Origin: Ricordea florida
Lineage: Eukaryota > Cnidaria > Anthozoa > Corallimorpharia > Ricordeidae
Reading direction: 5' to 3'
DNA length: 64,000 nucleotides
Assembly: GCA_949710005.1 (NCBI GenBank)
Contig: OX453277.1
Span: 3,549,501-3,613,500 of the forward strand
The notes below the pieces were generated by a model. The model was not told the origin of the DNA, did no database searches, and saw only the letters and a program-made list of their open reading frames with translations. A program made the position numbers and the translations under genes. Positions within the stretch are counted from its first letter, which is position 1; every line of letters begins with the position of its first letter. Below, piece by piece: positions 7,791-16,900 of this stretch.

Positions 7791-7837
7791 TGTTTTGATT
7801 ATATAAATCTAAAGATGAACATTGTGTAATCAAAACA
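7791..7837 (+). terminator. Perfect 11-bp inverted repeat enclosing a promoter box
   Basis: TGTTTTGATTA (7791-7801) starts directly after the stop codon at 7790. Its exact reverse complement TAATCAAAACA (7827-7837) ends two bases before the next ATG. The TCTAAAGAT box lies in the loop. It could be a 3'-end hairpin or an operator-like site. Confidence 0.45.
7808..7816 (+). promoter_or_regulatory. Promoter-like box TCTAAAGAT
   Basis: The box lies 32 bases before the ATG at 7840, in the loop of an 11-bp inverted repeat. Confidence 0.6.
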
Positions 7838-7839
7838 AA

Positions 7840-8475
7840 ATGTTAAGTATTACTATGTGTGAGCCAGAAAGTAGGATTTATTTAGATCCCCCGTTGAAAA
7901 ATCTTCGTGAGATACAGCTCCTGGATTATAATATGCAAACCAAAAGATTGATTAATTTCAAGGAGCAGCAGATATTATTCAATGATAATAATCAACCCCA
8001 AATAATAATACAACCTGGTACATATTCATTGCGTAATATTCAATCAATCTTTCTTAATGATTCTAATAGGGAAAAGATAACAATCATTGAAACAGACTCT
8101 GTTGACTATCTTTATTCAAATAAGAACTTCAAAATAAAACTTACGAGAGGGTTAGCGATTGGCTTAGGAGTGCCTGAAGTTATAAATCCTGGTAAATTAT
8201 ACCCCATAAATATTCAGATTAGGGAACCTTTGAGACTTATGTGTAGTATAGTGGATAATAAATCGTCATATATGAATAACACCAAATATGGGGAAATTGT
8301 GAAACTCACGCCATCAAACCTACTTGCAAACATACCCTCAAAGGATTACCCGACAATTCCGGTTCAAAAATATGAGAATCCCATAAACCATTTCGATTTA
8401 AGTATCTTTGACAATGAATGGAAAAAACTTGATTTAAGGGGATTGCCAATAACTTTTAGTTTAAGATTTAGATAA
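7840..8475 (+). CDS. Penton-like minor capsid protein candidate
   Basis: The 211-residue product is predicted to be mostly beta strand. It ends with NHFDLSIFDNEWKKLDLRG followed by a final strand, LPITFSLRF. A terminal pattern of a strand, a D-x-D/E-x turn, a DLRG-type loop and a last strand is what I know from single-jelly-roll penton or minor capsid proteins of polinton-like viruses and adintoviruses. The length fits a single jelly roll. In these viruses the pentamer occupies the capsid vertices. The ATG at 7840 was chosen over an in-frame TTG at 7822 because of the box spacing. Confidence 0.55.
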   Translation: MLSITMCEPESRIYLDPPLKNLREIQLLDYNMQTKRLINFKEQQILFNDNNQPQIIIQPGTYSLRNIQSIFLNDSNREKITIIETDSVDYLYSNKNFKIKLTRGLAIGLGVPEVINPGKLYPINIQIREPLRLMCSIVDNKSSYMNNTKYGEIVKLTPSNLLANIPSKDYPTIPVQKYENPINHFDLSIFDNEWKKLDLRGLPITFSLRFR

Positions 8476-8480
8476 ATTTT

Positions 8481-8512
8481 TGTTATGTAACTATTGCTTT
8501 AGTTATATAACA
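8481..8512. terminator. TGTTATGTAAC hairpin between convergent genes
   Basis: TGTTATGTAACT (8481-8492) pairs with AGTTATATAACA (8501-8512), 12 bp with one G-T type mismatch and an 8-base loop. It lies between the convergent stops at 8475 and 8526. The arm matches those at 3362 and 9214. Confidence 0.65.
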
Positions 8513-8525
8513 TAATTAGATAATA

Positions 8526-9173
8526 TTAATCTTCTTCACCCCAACGTTCTTTCAAATCTCTTAATTCCTCAAAATCGACACACCAATTTAAATATCTAGA
8601 TGAGTGCCATGCTACGGGCATTAATTTATCATATAATAGTTTGAAAAATAACTCTTTATGCGCAATCTTATCTTCATTTATGTCAAAACCAAAAACTAAT
8701 TTTTTCAACACAAAGTTTTTATCAAATTCCTCAATTCTACACGCTTCATCGTGATAAGCAAGATAAACCCCGTTTTCATAATAGTGATCAACCGCCTCTC
8801 CATTTTCAATAATCCATCCATAATTTGGATCAAACCCCCATCTGTATTCATATTCAATAAAATCTTTATTGGCTACTTTTAAAAGTTTTGTTGCTAATTT
8901 ATTTGTTTCAATCCCCCCAACCCCAAAATTTATTTTTTCATCCCAAGAAATAAAATGCCTAAAATTATAATTTTTATTATAATATTCTACATTAAATTTT
9001 ATCGGTCCACGATAAAATAATTCATATTCTTCATATTCTATAAACTCCCTATTTTTCTCCAAATTTTTTAATAAATCTTCTTTTATTTCCTCCAAAAAAG
9101 CACAGATATTGAGCTTCTTATTGTTGTAATACTTAAATTCCATTTTATATTTTTTCTCGTTATTGAAATACAT
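8526..9173 (-). CDS. Viral protein with a giant-virus-like AWH...WC motif
   Basis: The 215-residue product is rich in Tyr, Asn, Lys and Glu. Near its C-terminus it has LMPVAWHSSRYLNWCVDFEE. An AWHP-x-R-x(3)-WC-x-D pattern ends various proteins of unknown function in giant viruses and related elements, which supports a viral origin but gives no activity. The N-terminal half has no recognised domain. The ATG at 9173 is preferred over Met11 because a TTTAAAAGAA box lies 29 bases upstream of it. The gene shares its 3' intergenic hairpin with the convergent penton-like gene. Confidence 0.6.
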   Translation of the reverse strand: MYFNNEKKYKMEFKYYNNKKLNICAFLEEIKEDLLKNLEKNREFIEYEEYELFYRGPIKFNVEYYNKNYNFRHFISWDEKINFGVGGIETNKLATKLLKVANKDFIEYEYRWGFDPNYGWIIENGEAVDHYYENGVYLAYHDEACRIEEFDKNFVLKKLVFGFDINEDKIAHKELFFKLLYDKLMPVAWHSSRYLNWCVDFEELRDLKERWGEED

Positions 9174-9192
9174 TAAATCAATTTTATGATTT

Positions 9193-9202
9193 TTCTTTTA
9201 AA
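9193..9202 (-). promoter_or_regulatory. Promoter-like box TTTAAAAGAA (minus strand)
   Basis: The box lies 29 bases before the ATG at 9173. The longer context TTTAAAAGAAAAATCAT is repeated exactly ahead of the gene starting at 9637. Confidence 0.55.
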
Positions 9203-9213
9203 ACATAAATTTT

Positions 9214-9244
9214 TGTTATGAAACCAAAATAGGGTTACATAACA
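9214..9244 (-). terminator. TGTTATG hairpin after the zinc-ribbon gene
   Basis: TGTTATGAAACC (9214-9225) pairs with GGTTACATAACA (9233-9244), with one mismatch and a 7-base loop, six bases beyond the stop of the minus-strand gene ending at 9251. It is the third copy of this hairpin type. Confidence 0.6.
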
Positions 9245-9250
9245 TAATTT

Positions 9251-9637
9251 TCAACATTCCTTACAATGATACTTTTGTTTATTATGTTCACATATTTGTG
9301 ATCCACCGCATTCTTTACAAAAACTTTTTTGTTTGTTATGAACGCATATTTCTGAACCATCACATAATATGCAGTAAGACTTTCTTTTCCCATGAACGCA
9401 TATTTGTGATCCACCGCATTCTTTGCAAGAATATTTTTTAATTCTATGTTCGCAATAATAATAATAATTATACATTAAAATAGCTTTTAAAAATAACTTA
9501 TCAATATCCTCATCTGGAAATTTTTTCAACTCGTTAATTAAATCAGCTTTAATCATTTTATGCCGACCCTTAATTTCCAACTGCCTTGCAATAAATTTTA
9601 GTTGCAGAATATTCAAACTTTTTAATTTTTGATCCAT
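9251..9637 (-). CDS. SAP-like domain plus tandem Cys/His (zinc-ribbon) repeats
   Basis: Residues 1-45 (LNILQLKFIARQLEIKGRHKMIKADLINEL) look like a SAP-type helix-loop-helix, a DNA-binding fold. The C-terminal half carries tandem units of the form C-x-H-x4-K-x-x-C-x-x-CGGS-x-I, about 18 residues each, of a kind widespread in giant viruses and algal viruses. The repeat stops directly at a TGA after CKEC, so the protein may be naturally short or may have lost further repeats. A DNA-binding or regulatory role is inferred. It has its own TTTAAAAGAA box 33 bases upstream and is the last gene before the host junction. Confidence 0.68.
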   Translation of the reverse strand: MDQKLKSLNILQLKFIARQLEIKGRHKMIKADLINELKKFPDEDIDKLFLKAILMYNYYYYCEHRIKKYSCKECGGSQICVHGKRKSYCILCDGSEICVHNKQKSFCKECGGSQICEHNKQKYHCKEC

Positions 9638-9660
9638 TTAGTATTGTATTTCAATGATTT

Positions 9661-9670
9661 TTCTTTTAAA
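9661..9670 (-). promoter_or_regulatory. Promoter-like box TTTAAAAGAA (minus strand)
   Basis: The box lies 33 bases before the ATG at 9637, in the same extended context as the box at 9193. Confidence 0.55.
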
Positions 9671-9699
9671 CCGTAATTATTTTCAAATTTTTTCGCAGA

Positions 9700-10000
9700 G
9701 AGACCCTCCCAAACCTAAAACGTGTTTATGAATTTTGCAGAAACTCCCAAACCTAAAACTTACTTATGAACCTAAACCCAAAAATCAGAGGCTTTTCAGT
9801 CAAATTTGAAAATAACCTAAAAACGTGCGTATAAACTTTGAGGAGACTTAATCTCCTCCCAAACCTAAAACATACTTATAAGCTTTACAGAGACTTGGTA
9901 ACAAGATTTTCAGACAAATTTGAAAATAACCCATAAGCTAAAAAAGGACAGAGATTTTCAGTCAAATTTGAAAATAACCTAAAAACGTGCGTATAAACCC
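9700..10000. repeat. Direct-repeat block at the viral right end
   Basis: Two repeat types alternate in this gene-free stretch. One unit includes CAAATTTGAAAATAACC followed by AAAAACGTGCGTATAAAC; it occurs at about 9797-9837 and 9957-9997, with a partial copy near 9911-9937. The other has the core CCCAAACCTAAAAC, at about 9709, 9747 and 9857. The block ends where host-like DNA begins. It may belong to a terminal repeat or replication origin, which cannot be shown without the other end. Confidence 0.6.
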
Positions 10001-12817
10001 GCTTACATAGTAGTCCCGCTTTTCGATCGTGCCCACAATCCGAGAGCCTGGCACAGGCTATCTAGAGCTAAGCAATGTACACATTGCGTAAAACGCATCT
10101 TTCCGTAATCCCATTATGCTTTTGGCGCCTCCCCCTCGAATGGATTTTCTACTATGGAAATAATGCTAAACGCAACTGGCGGTTTGAAATGTCCGAGAGC
10201 TTGCTTGCAGGGCAGAATTTATCGCATCGTAAAATATAACTATTTTTCGAAATTAAACCCAATTCGACTAAAAATTAAATCCGACTCTGATACAGCCTTA
10301 TCGATCGTGTAAGGTAAATCCAATCTTGCCCGAATCTTTTCCAGTTGCCTTCAAACCAAATATAGGATTTCGGCTAAAACAAGAAAAAGATATTTAATTT
10401 TTCGAACTGCGTTCGCTTCCAAAACATCCGTAGATTTTGCGTCCAGTGCGGATAAACAATAAGAGTTATGAAAATTAGTTGTGTACAAAGTTTTGAAAGA
10501 GAAGCATTACGAAATCGAAACGAATTACTCTCTTGTAAGGGTTTAGTAACACGGTAACACGGGCATGGTTCATGTTTCAGTCAGTAAAAAAACAAACAGC
10601 TCTCAAGCAGCGATATTCTATAAAAGGAATTATTCTCTTCCTTGCAAAATGCGCTGTCCTGACTTGAGCGAAACGCAGTAGGTAGTAAGGTTTGCAAACG
10701 AATTTTCTGTTTTGTCCACGGTTTCGAATCTCAAAGAAAATTGTCACCAAACATTAAAAAGAGTCTTAAATTCTGAATATGTTCAGTTGTTGCTAAGTGC
10801 AACGATAAAGACAGCTGGTTATGTAAGGCATACCTTCCAAGTAACGCCACTCATTCTCTCCAAAAGAGCAAGGTCTGTCCTCTTTGCTGTCGCTCGCACA
10901 GTGGTTTTAGTAGAAGAGCTTAAGTAGCTGCTGGTTTCGGGGTGGCTCTGACTCGAAACCTCCGCAAACGAAGCGTGTGTAACTACAATGACAAGTTGGA
11001 CGGTTCGATGCGAACCGCACACAGCATATCAATTCCCGTTGAGATAAACAATACAGGACAGATACGAGGTAAAATTCGTCACTACGAATTACGACAAAAA
11101 AAATTGCTGCAAAACTAAGTCTATAGTAAAATTTCACTGCATTACCCAAACGTAAGAACAGCAGCAGGCAAAGCACAGAAAAATGGTTCAACTCCGTGGA
11201 ATGAAATGTTTCTTTTTATGATAAATATCCGGTCAGAAGCCGTTGCGTTTCTAATAATCTATGCCAAAGAAGTGACATTTTTTTTAGAGGAAAATGAAAA
11301 ATAGTTGTAAATTTGCATAACAGTAGATGCATGTTTAAGAATGACACGCATTTCGCCATAAGATTACCTAGGTGATGAAGTCTACAGCGGAGATTGACTT
11401 CTTACGTGCCCTGCGTTGTTTTTAAGTAGAATTTGCACAATGGGCACATGAAATTGAAATCAATTCAGCGTTTAAGATCGCTTTCTATAGCAGCTGAAAA
11501 CCTCGGTTTAAAAGGAGAAATCCTCTGGAATATTTGTTTCGATATTTCCACCTACGACGTTGAAAGCCAAGTTAAAGTAATCGGGAATTTAGTTCATAAA
11601 ATGCTGGTTTCGCGCCAAGAACTGTCACAGTTTCCGAATAAAGCGGACATGTTTGCAACAAATGAAATGCATTTGTTGGATGTTTTGTATTTTGTTCAAA
11701 CCTACGCGAAACCTTAAAATGTTTGCAACTTACTTAGAAAAGCAAGAAACACCTGGCTTTAGGAATAACATAGTCCTTTTTTGTATTCAGTGTGCTGCTT
11801 ACGAGTACAGGGCTGCCGTAAAGCCGAAGAAGCCGACCGGCTCGAAGGGAACAGCTTTCTGCGATGACTTGCGCCCTTTTGAACGAAAATAGAGATGTAA
11901 ATCATACCTCTTAAAACGGTATGATTTAAGACAAAGCGAGTTTTCGGGGTACAGTGTTCTCCATCAGTGAAGTTTGAATTGCGATTTTCGACTTTACATC
12001 GGTACAGAACTGCAAGGAAATAAACGATCACTTACGCAATTCATTTTGACTGAGAGGGTTACGATGAAGAGAAAGTTGCTCTAAGAGCTGGCAAATGACC
12101 AATAGAAAACAAAAGTACGCCGGTTGTAAACAAGTTGTATGACTCATTTTATTTGTCGTCGTTTCCATGGGAAAAATATGTTTTCAGGAACTCCCGGCCT
12201 TAGCATTTTGGCAAGTATTGCAGTAAGGCAATAATAGAATAAAGTGTGTAAACTGGTAAATAGAATAGAATTAAACCACCAGTCATTGAGAGTATCTCCG
12301 TGATAGGTGAAACAGTATTAGCGTTAGTAAGCTCAAACGCTTGGATAACAAGTCAACAAGTATGGATTGATAATCAAGTCAAGCAAGCAAAAAAAAAAAC
12401 AACATTACGAGTCTTTTCTGACTCGTGGTCGTATGATTGCCTTAAAAAACCTGCTAGCGCGAATATGCAGATAACCACGAAATGTGACTTTTAAAACACT
12501 TTTTTGTCCTCAGTACTATTAGTTCCAGCTTGGAAGTTTCAGTTTTTGTAGTAAAACCTACTTACCATGTTCGTTTGGTTTTCGTCCAAAACTGGTTGGC
12601 TAAAATATTGAAATAACTAAGCAATTTCCATCGAACTTCCTTTTATTGGCTTCACCGCAGAATTCTGACTTTCAATCAGCATAATACCATTGTCAAGACA
12701 ATGGGTTTCAACTATTTTATTACACCCATAAAGCCACATCCCTGAATATTTCCTCTCTCGTCGCCTTCCTTCTCGGAAGGTTCGCTGTCAGTCGGTTAAT
12801 CAAAACGATAGTAAATA

Positions 12818-12989
12818 CAGTCGACCCCTGGTAACCCGAACCCTCGCTAAATCGAACCAAAATGGTTTTTCCCCCTAGATTTCCGTCATACCCTATCTAC
12901 TGTAATTTTACCCTAAGTAACTTGAACCCGGGATAACTAGAACGTTGTGCAATTTCCTTTGGGAGTTCAAGTGTGTCGGGAGTTGACTG
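12818..12989. mobile_element. Tigger/pogo-like MITE
   Basis: The left end reads CAGTCGACCCCTGGTAAC and the right end, reversed, CAGTCAACTCCCGACAC. Both continue into AACTCGAAC-like sequence, as in pogo/Tigger elements. TA precedes the left end; the right flank has lost it. There is no transposase. Confidence 0.6.
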
Positions 12990-13929
12990 CGGTCACAACA
13001 GAGTATCGGGAGGAGCGGGGGGGGATTTCATTTGGTGGCTTGTAATACTGTCCTCCCAAAGAATCCCTACCAGCTGCTCAGTGTAGAACGTCGTTCATTC
13101 ATTCGAGCTGTCTGTCTGTCTGTCGGTCCCCCTTCTCTTCAGTTATTTGTTCGGATGGTGATCAGTATTCTGCATAAACTGTCTATAACTTGATCTCTTA
13201 GAAAAATAAGAAATTGGGATAATCAAACAAGTTGATAAAGTAATTTATACCAGCGTAAGGTAAAAAGGGGGTGCTGACGTTTCGAGCGTTAGCCCTTCGT
13301 CAGAGCGAATGAGAGGATTATGGGTTCTGTTAGAAGCACACACTGAAAAACGACTGATTTCGGCAGCAACAAATAGTTGCTTCAGTTGTTACAAATGAAA
13401 TTAAATAAAATGAAACAAAAGCTTCTAATCGAGAAGAAACATAACTTTTTATTGAATGAAACAAAAACTTTAAAGTAACAGCAATTAGATTCAAATAAGA
13501 CGCAGTCAAATCTTCCCTTAAGTTCTCTTTTTTTTTACATTTTCAGCCTTGACTTAGCTTGAGGTTTAAAGGAACTAGCGATCAATATTCAGGTGGTCTG
13601 CTATTACACACAAAAAAAAGCAAAGACAAATACTGTTCCTACACACTCTACAAAATACAGCACGATTTTGTCCTATTCAAATATTAACTTTATCTTAGCC
13701 TTTTACTTGACTATATTAAACGCAATTCACTTGTAAATATTGTCACTATGTCTTAATGGTCGAGTTACTACAGGACAATGACGAAAAAAAGAACTTTCCC
13801 CTCCAGCACTCCCAATAAAGTGTACTTCTCTCGAGTCGTCTTTTAATTTCTTTATTAGGAATGAGCATATTCAACGTCAATCAAATATCAAAAGCCTTCG
13901 TCTCTAATAATCATATCAACAGTAAGTAA

Positions 13930-14045
13930 TGGAAATAGGGCTGAGTGGAGTCTTACTACCAATTAATCATAACTTTAACAAAATTTTTGATATATAAACT
14001 TATTTTTTTCTTAATCAAAACACAAGAAATTCCAAGATTTGTTTT
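13930..14045 (-). repeat. Fragment of dispersed repeat shared with 50,280-50,515
   Basis: The stretch with CTGAGTGGAGTC, then TTAATCATAACTTTAAC and AATCAAAACACA, closely matches the reverse complement of the repeat near 50,280-50,515, with an internal deletion. Confidence 0.6.
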
Positions 14046-14667
14046 GCTAGCAGTGAAAAAAAGAAAGGTACACATCAGGTCCGTCAGCACACAGACTACT
14101 CACGAACGGAAGGAAATGAAAATAGAAAATTTTTAACATTCTCTTTGGGTATGTGTAACCTCATTGCATTAAACTCAAGGTACGTCGAATCCAAGTTATT
14201 TTTATTATTTTGCAAAGACAAGTTTAATCATTTCATCAATGTTATTTTTTTCCGAATGTCACTTAAGGCTGCAAAAATAATACATATCTTTTCTAACGTG
14301 TTTTGCTGCATAAAAACGTTTTTGTTTTCATTTTTTTAAATGACCCATGCTAAGAGAATCTCGGTTGGTTTCGTCAATTTTATTTTTTAATTTTTTCTAA
14401 ATATACATTTCATTATGTACAAGTTTATCACCGCCGCTAAAGGATCGTCCGGATTTCTGTGCACCCAAAAAGTAACAAAATATCCTACATTAATACCACA
14501 TCATCCTATATTCTGCAGTACAATATAAACCTGAACCAATTTCACACTCTGAAAAGCAGATCTTGAAAAATTGAAACTGATAATGACACTGCTTATCGAA
14601 GCGTTCAATTCTACAAAATAGAATGACAAATCATAGAAGTAGTATATTATTTTTTCAAACTGCTTGG

Positions 14668-14673
14668 TTTATT
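14668..14673 (-). promoter_or_regulatory. Polyadenylation signal AATAAA (LURAP-like gene)
   Basis: AATAAA lies about 140 bases downstream of the stop codon of the minus-strand adaptor-like gene. It is the first clear signal seen. Confidence 0.4.
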
Positions 14674-14810
14674 AACTCCAATGTTCGCGCATACCCAATA
14701 GAATGAGCAATTGATTCTTGGAATAATTAGAATGCATGGTTTTTCCCGATTAATGTAATTAAGATTTTTTCTGCCGATGCTTTGTAATAATTAACTAGTA
14801 AAACAGCAAT

Positions 14811-15353
14811 TCACCATATTGTACTTTGTCGCTTACTTAGTGTCTGAATCGGTCTGAGCTCGGCAACACGAAATTGTACCGAGTTTCGACGAATAGCTTG
14901 AGCCGGAAGTAAAGATGAACTTCCGTTGTCAAACAATTCACTTCCGCTTACGCTTTTCGTTTGCCCGAATGACACTCGCCTGAAGTCCGCGGATCCAAAT
15001 TTTCCTCTGCTCGGCCTCATGGAGGACTTACGTCCACACGTAATCTCGTGTCCACTATCAGAGCTTACCACATCACTTCCGCTAAGGGAATGGTTACTTC
15101 CGGTGGAAGACCTAGTAGACGCGCTGTAATAGTCACTTCCGTCGGAGCCCAGGCTCCCTCGACTGTGCCAACGCCTGGTTTTGTATGGTTTCTCAGGTGG
15201 TATTTCAGTTTGTTCACATTCACTCTCTGATTCATCTGCAAAGTCCCAAATAGACTCTGATAAAGACCATTGTGAAAGTTTGAACTCTTGGATGCTGTTG
15301 TTTAGATCCAGTAATTGTTCAAGCAACTCCATATCTTGCCTTCGCAGAGAGTT
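14811..15353 (-). CDS. LURAP1-like leucine-repeat adaptor protein, exon 2
   Basis: The exon starts after a CTCGTCACAG acceptor and ends at the TGA, giving 180 codons. It opens with NSLRRQDMELLEQLLDLNN, which completes the leucine-repeat segment begun in exon 1. Human LURAP1/LURAP1L (LRAP35a) and FAM89 proteins have the same pattern of alternating Leu with SIQE/GIEA after it. The rest is Ser/Arg-rich and probably disordered, with several basic phosphosite-like motifs (RRNSVQF, RRVSFG). LRAP proteins tether the kinase MRCK to MYO18A and steer actomyosin; the same role here is inferred. Confidence 0.72.
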   Translation of the reverse strand, partial: NSLRRQDMELLEQLLDLNNSIQEFKLSQWSLSESIWDFADESESECEQTEIPPEKPYKTRRWHSRGSLGSDGSDYYSASTRSSTGSNHSLSGSDVVSSDSGHEITCGRKSSMRPSRGKFGSADFRRVSFGQTKSVSGSELFDNGSSSLLPAQAIRRNSVQFRVAELRPIQTLSKRQSTIW

Positions 15354-16239
15354 CTGTGACGAGAAAATGAAATAAATAAGTTCTTTAACCCTTCCGCTGG
15401 ACAAATTCGAAGTGAATTGCATTAATGTTAGGCGTTTGAAAGGTATAAATATCATTAATATTGCTAATTTGTATAACTTGAACAATGGTTGATAAACACA
15501 AACACAAGGCGAGAAACTTTTAGTCTCTCAATATTAAAATTTCTTTTCTTATTTTGCGCAACTAAGCAAAGACAAAAGGGTTCTCTTTCCTCCCCAGCAT
15601 GAGAAGAACGAGTGGGGCGGGTTAAATAGCCATCTTTCTCGTAAAATTCTGCAGCGAAGCTACCCAGAAATTAGCCAAAGCTTGAGCCCAAGTGGACTTT
15701 TCTCTTAGTACAATCAATAATTTGAAAAAGGCGATAGTTTTGATGTCCAGTAAAAGAAGACGGTGTAAGCACATACTGAAAAGCTCCCAAAACAAAAACA
15801 AAACGCCTATAAAAGAATTAGGATGAAAGACTTTTTTGCTCAGTGAATGACGTAAATTATCGGTGGCTTAGAGAAGAAACAACGATAGAAAAGACGCCAC
15901 TTCGTATCTCCAGCTGAGATGCAATTAATTAAACTAAGCAAAGGCTAAAAAGATTCTATAGAAAAGGTTAGGTATACAAGAGGAACTTAAACACGCACAT
16001 AACAGTCCCACTTGTTAGAGCTTGACCAAACAACTTCAAACATAAACTGGACAAACTGCTCTAACAATGGACACTACCTATCGTTTGCCCGCACAAAGCC
16101 AACTAACTAAAATGAGGTTTAAGCTGAACTTAAGGAATGACGTCCCTAATAGATATGGAAAAACGTTATCTTGAGGTTAGTGTAATACGATGCAAATTAA
16201 ATCAATAACGAATCAGTATTCGGGGATAACGCGTGGTAG

Positions 16240-16401
16240 CCGTTATAGTAGTGAAACTTGCTCGTCTGACGTAAACAAACACAAGGACTACCAGTGCAAC
16301 GTTTTGGTGAGGCCGTTGTAAAAATCTTAATTTAACATTCCCTTTGGTGGCAGATTGATATCAGCCTCTCCCTTTAAAAAACCCTGGATCCGCCCCTGAC
16401 G
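16240..16401 (+). repeat. Dispersed repeat, copy also at 55,545-55,705
   Basis: GTGAAACTTGCTCGTCTGAC, then CCTTTGGTGGC and TGGATCCGCCCCTG, match the reverse complement of the later copy in the same order with scattered differences. Type unknown. Confidence 0.6.
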
Positions 16402-16614
16402 GTTCTTGCTTCCCAAATTGCAAAGACTGATTATTTCTAACAGCAAGGTTCTAACCTATGAACGTTTCCTATTCCATGTGTTCACAAAAAGTCTGTCTTT
16501 AAGCTGTGACTCAGAGTGTATCATGCTTTTGTAAACGAGAGACTGGCTGTATGTTCTCATTTTTTCTTGGACGAAGGGGAAAAGGCGCAATGAGGTCATC
16601 CCTATGTGAAGCGC

Positions 16615-16776
16615 CAACCCAAAGGCCAGACCACAACACCGGGAACTACGTTCGCTACTCTTTACAATCAGGGTGTGGGTCCCACTAAGTTATCATGAAC
16701 AAGGGTTGTGAAACGGGACCTACGGTTTATCGTCCTTGTCCGAGAAGACTAGAAAGTCTAACCATTTGCAGATGTC

Positions 16777-16808
<32 letters not shown>

Positions 16809-16900
16809 CAAAGTCCCGAGTGTTGGTCCGGCAGGGGTTTGAGTCCGCGACCTACCGCGCGGTAGTCCGGTGTTCTCTCAACTGAGCTAACCGGTCGGCG
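16615..16900 (-). mobile_element. tRNA-derived SINE
   Basis: Read on the minus strand, a tRNA-like head begins CGACCGGTTAGCTCAG (A box), with a B box GACTCAAACCC. It is followed by the body GAGGAGAAAGTGCTGCC...TCTAGTCTTCTCGG seen also at 34,902 and 58,440. It lies in the intron of the adaptor-like gene. Confidence 0.8.

Larger units (their letters stand above)
1..10000. mobile_element. Integrated polinton-like/adinto-like virus, right part
   Basis: Thirteen compact intron-free frames occupy almost all of this AT-rich block, in contrast to the intron-rich DNA after about 10,010. A capsid protein, an A32-type packaging ATPase, a penton-like protein and a DUF5871-like protein together indicate a double-jelly-roll dsDNA virus of the polinton-like/adintovirus kind. 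All frames are open, so the copy looks recent or intact in this part. The left end, polymerase B, integrase and protease lie outside the window. The right boundary near 10,000 is inferred from the end of viral genes, the end of a direct-repeat block and the change in base composition. No terminal inverted repeat could be tested. Confidence 0.8.
10010..14810. other. Host intergenic DNA without a supported gene
   Basis: Only short frames without recognisable domains or splice partners occur here. The stretch contains a Tigger-like short element (12,818-12,989), a dispersed repeat containing CGTTTCGAGCGTTAGCCC (about 13,260-13,320) and a copy fragment of another dispersed repeat (13,930-14,045). 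I see nothing else I can name. Confidence 0.6.

Noticed and set aside
9700..10000. CRISPR-like array
   Set aside because: Repeats are irregular, overlap in two types, and lie in a eukaryotic viral insertion without cas genes.
10712..12494. Several 60-95-codon frames as small genes
   Set aside because: Lengths are as expected by chance, frames overlap on both strands, and there is no coding pattern or splice continuity.
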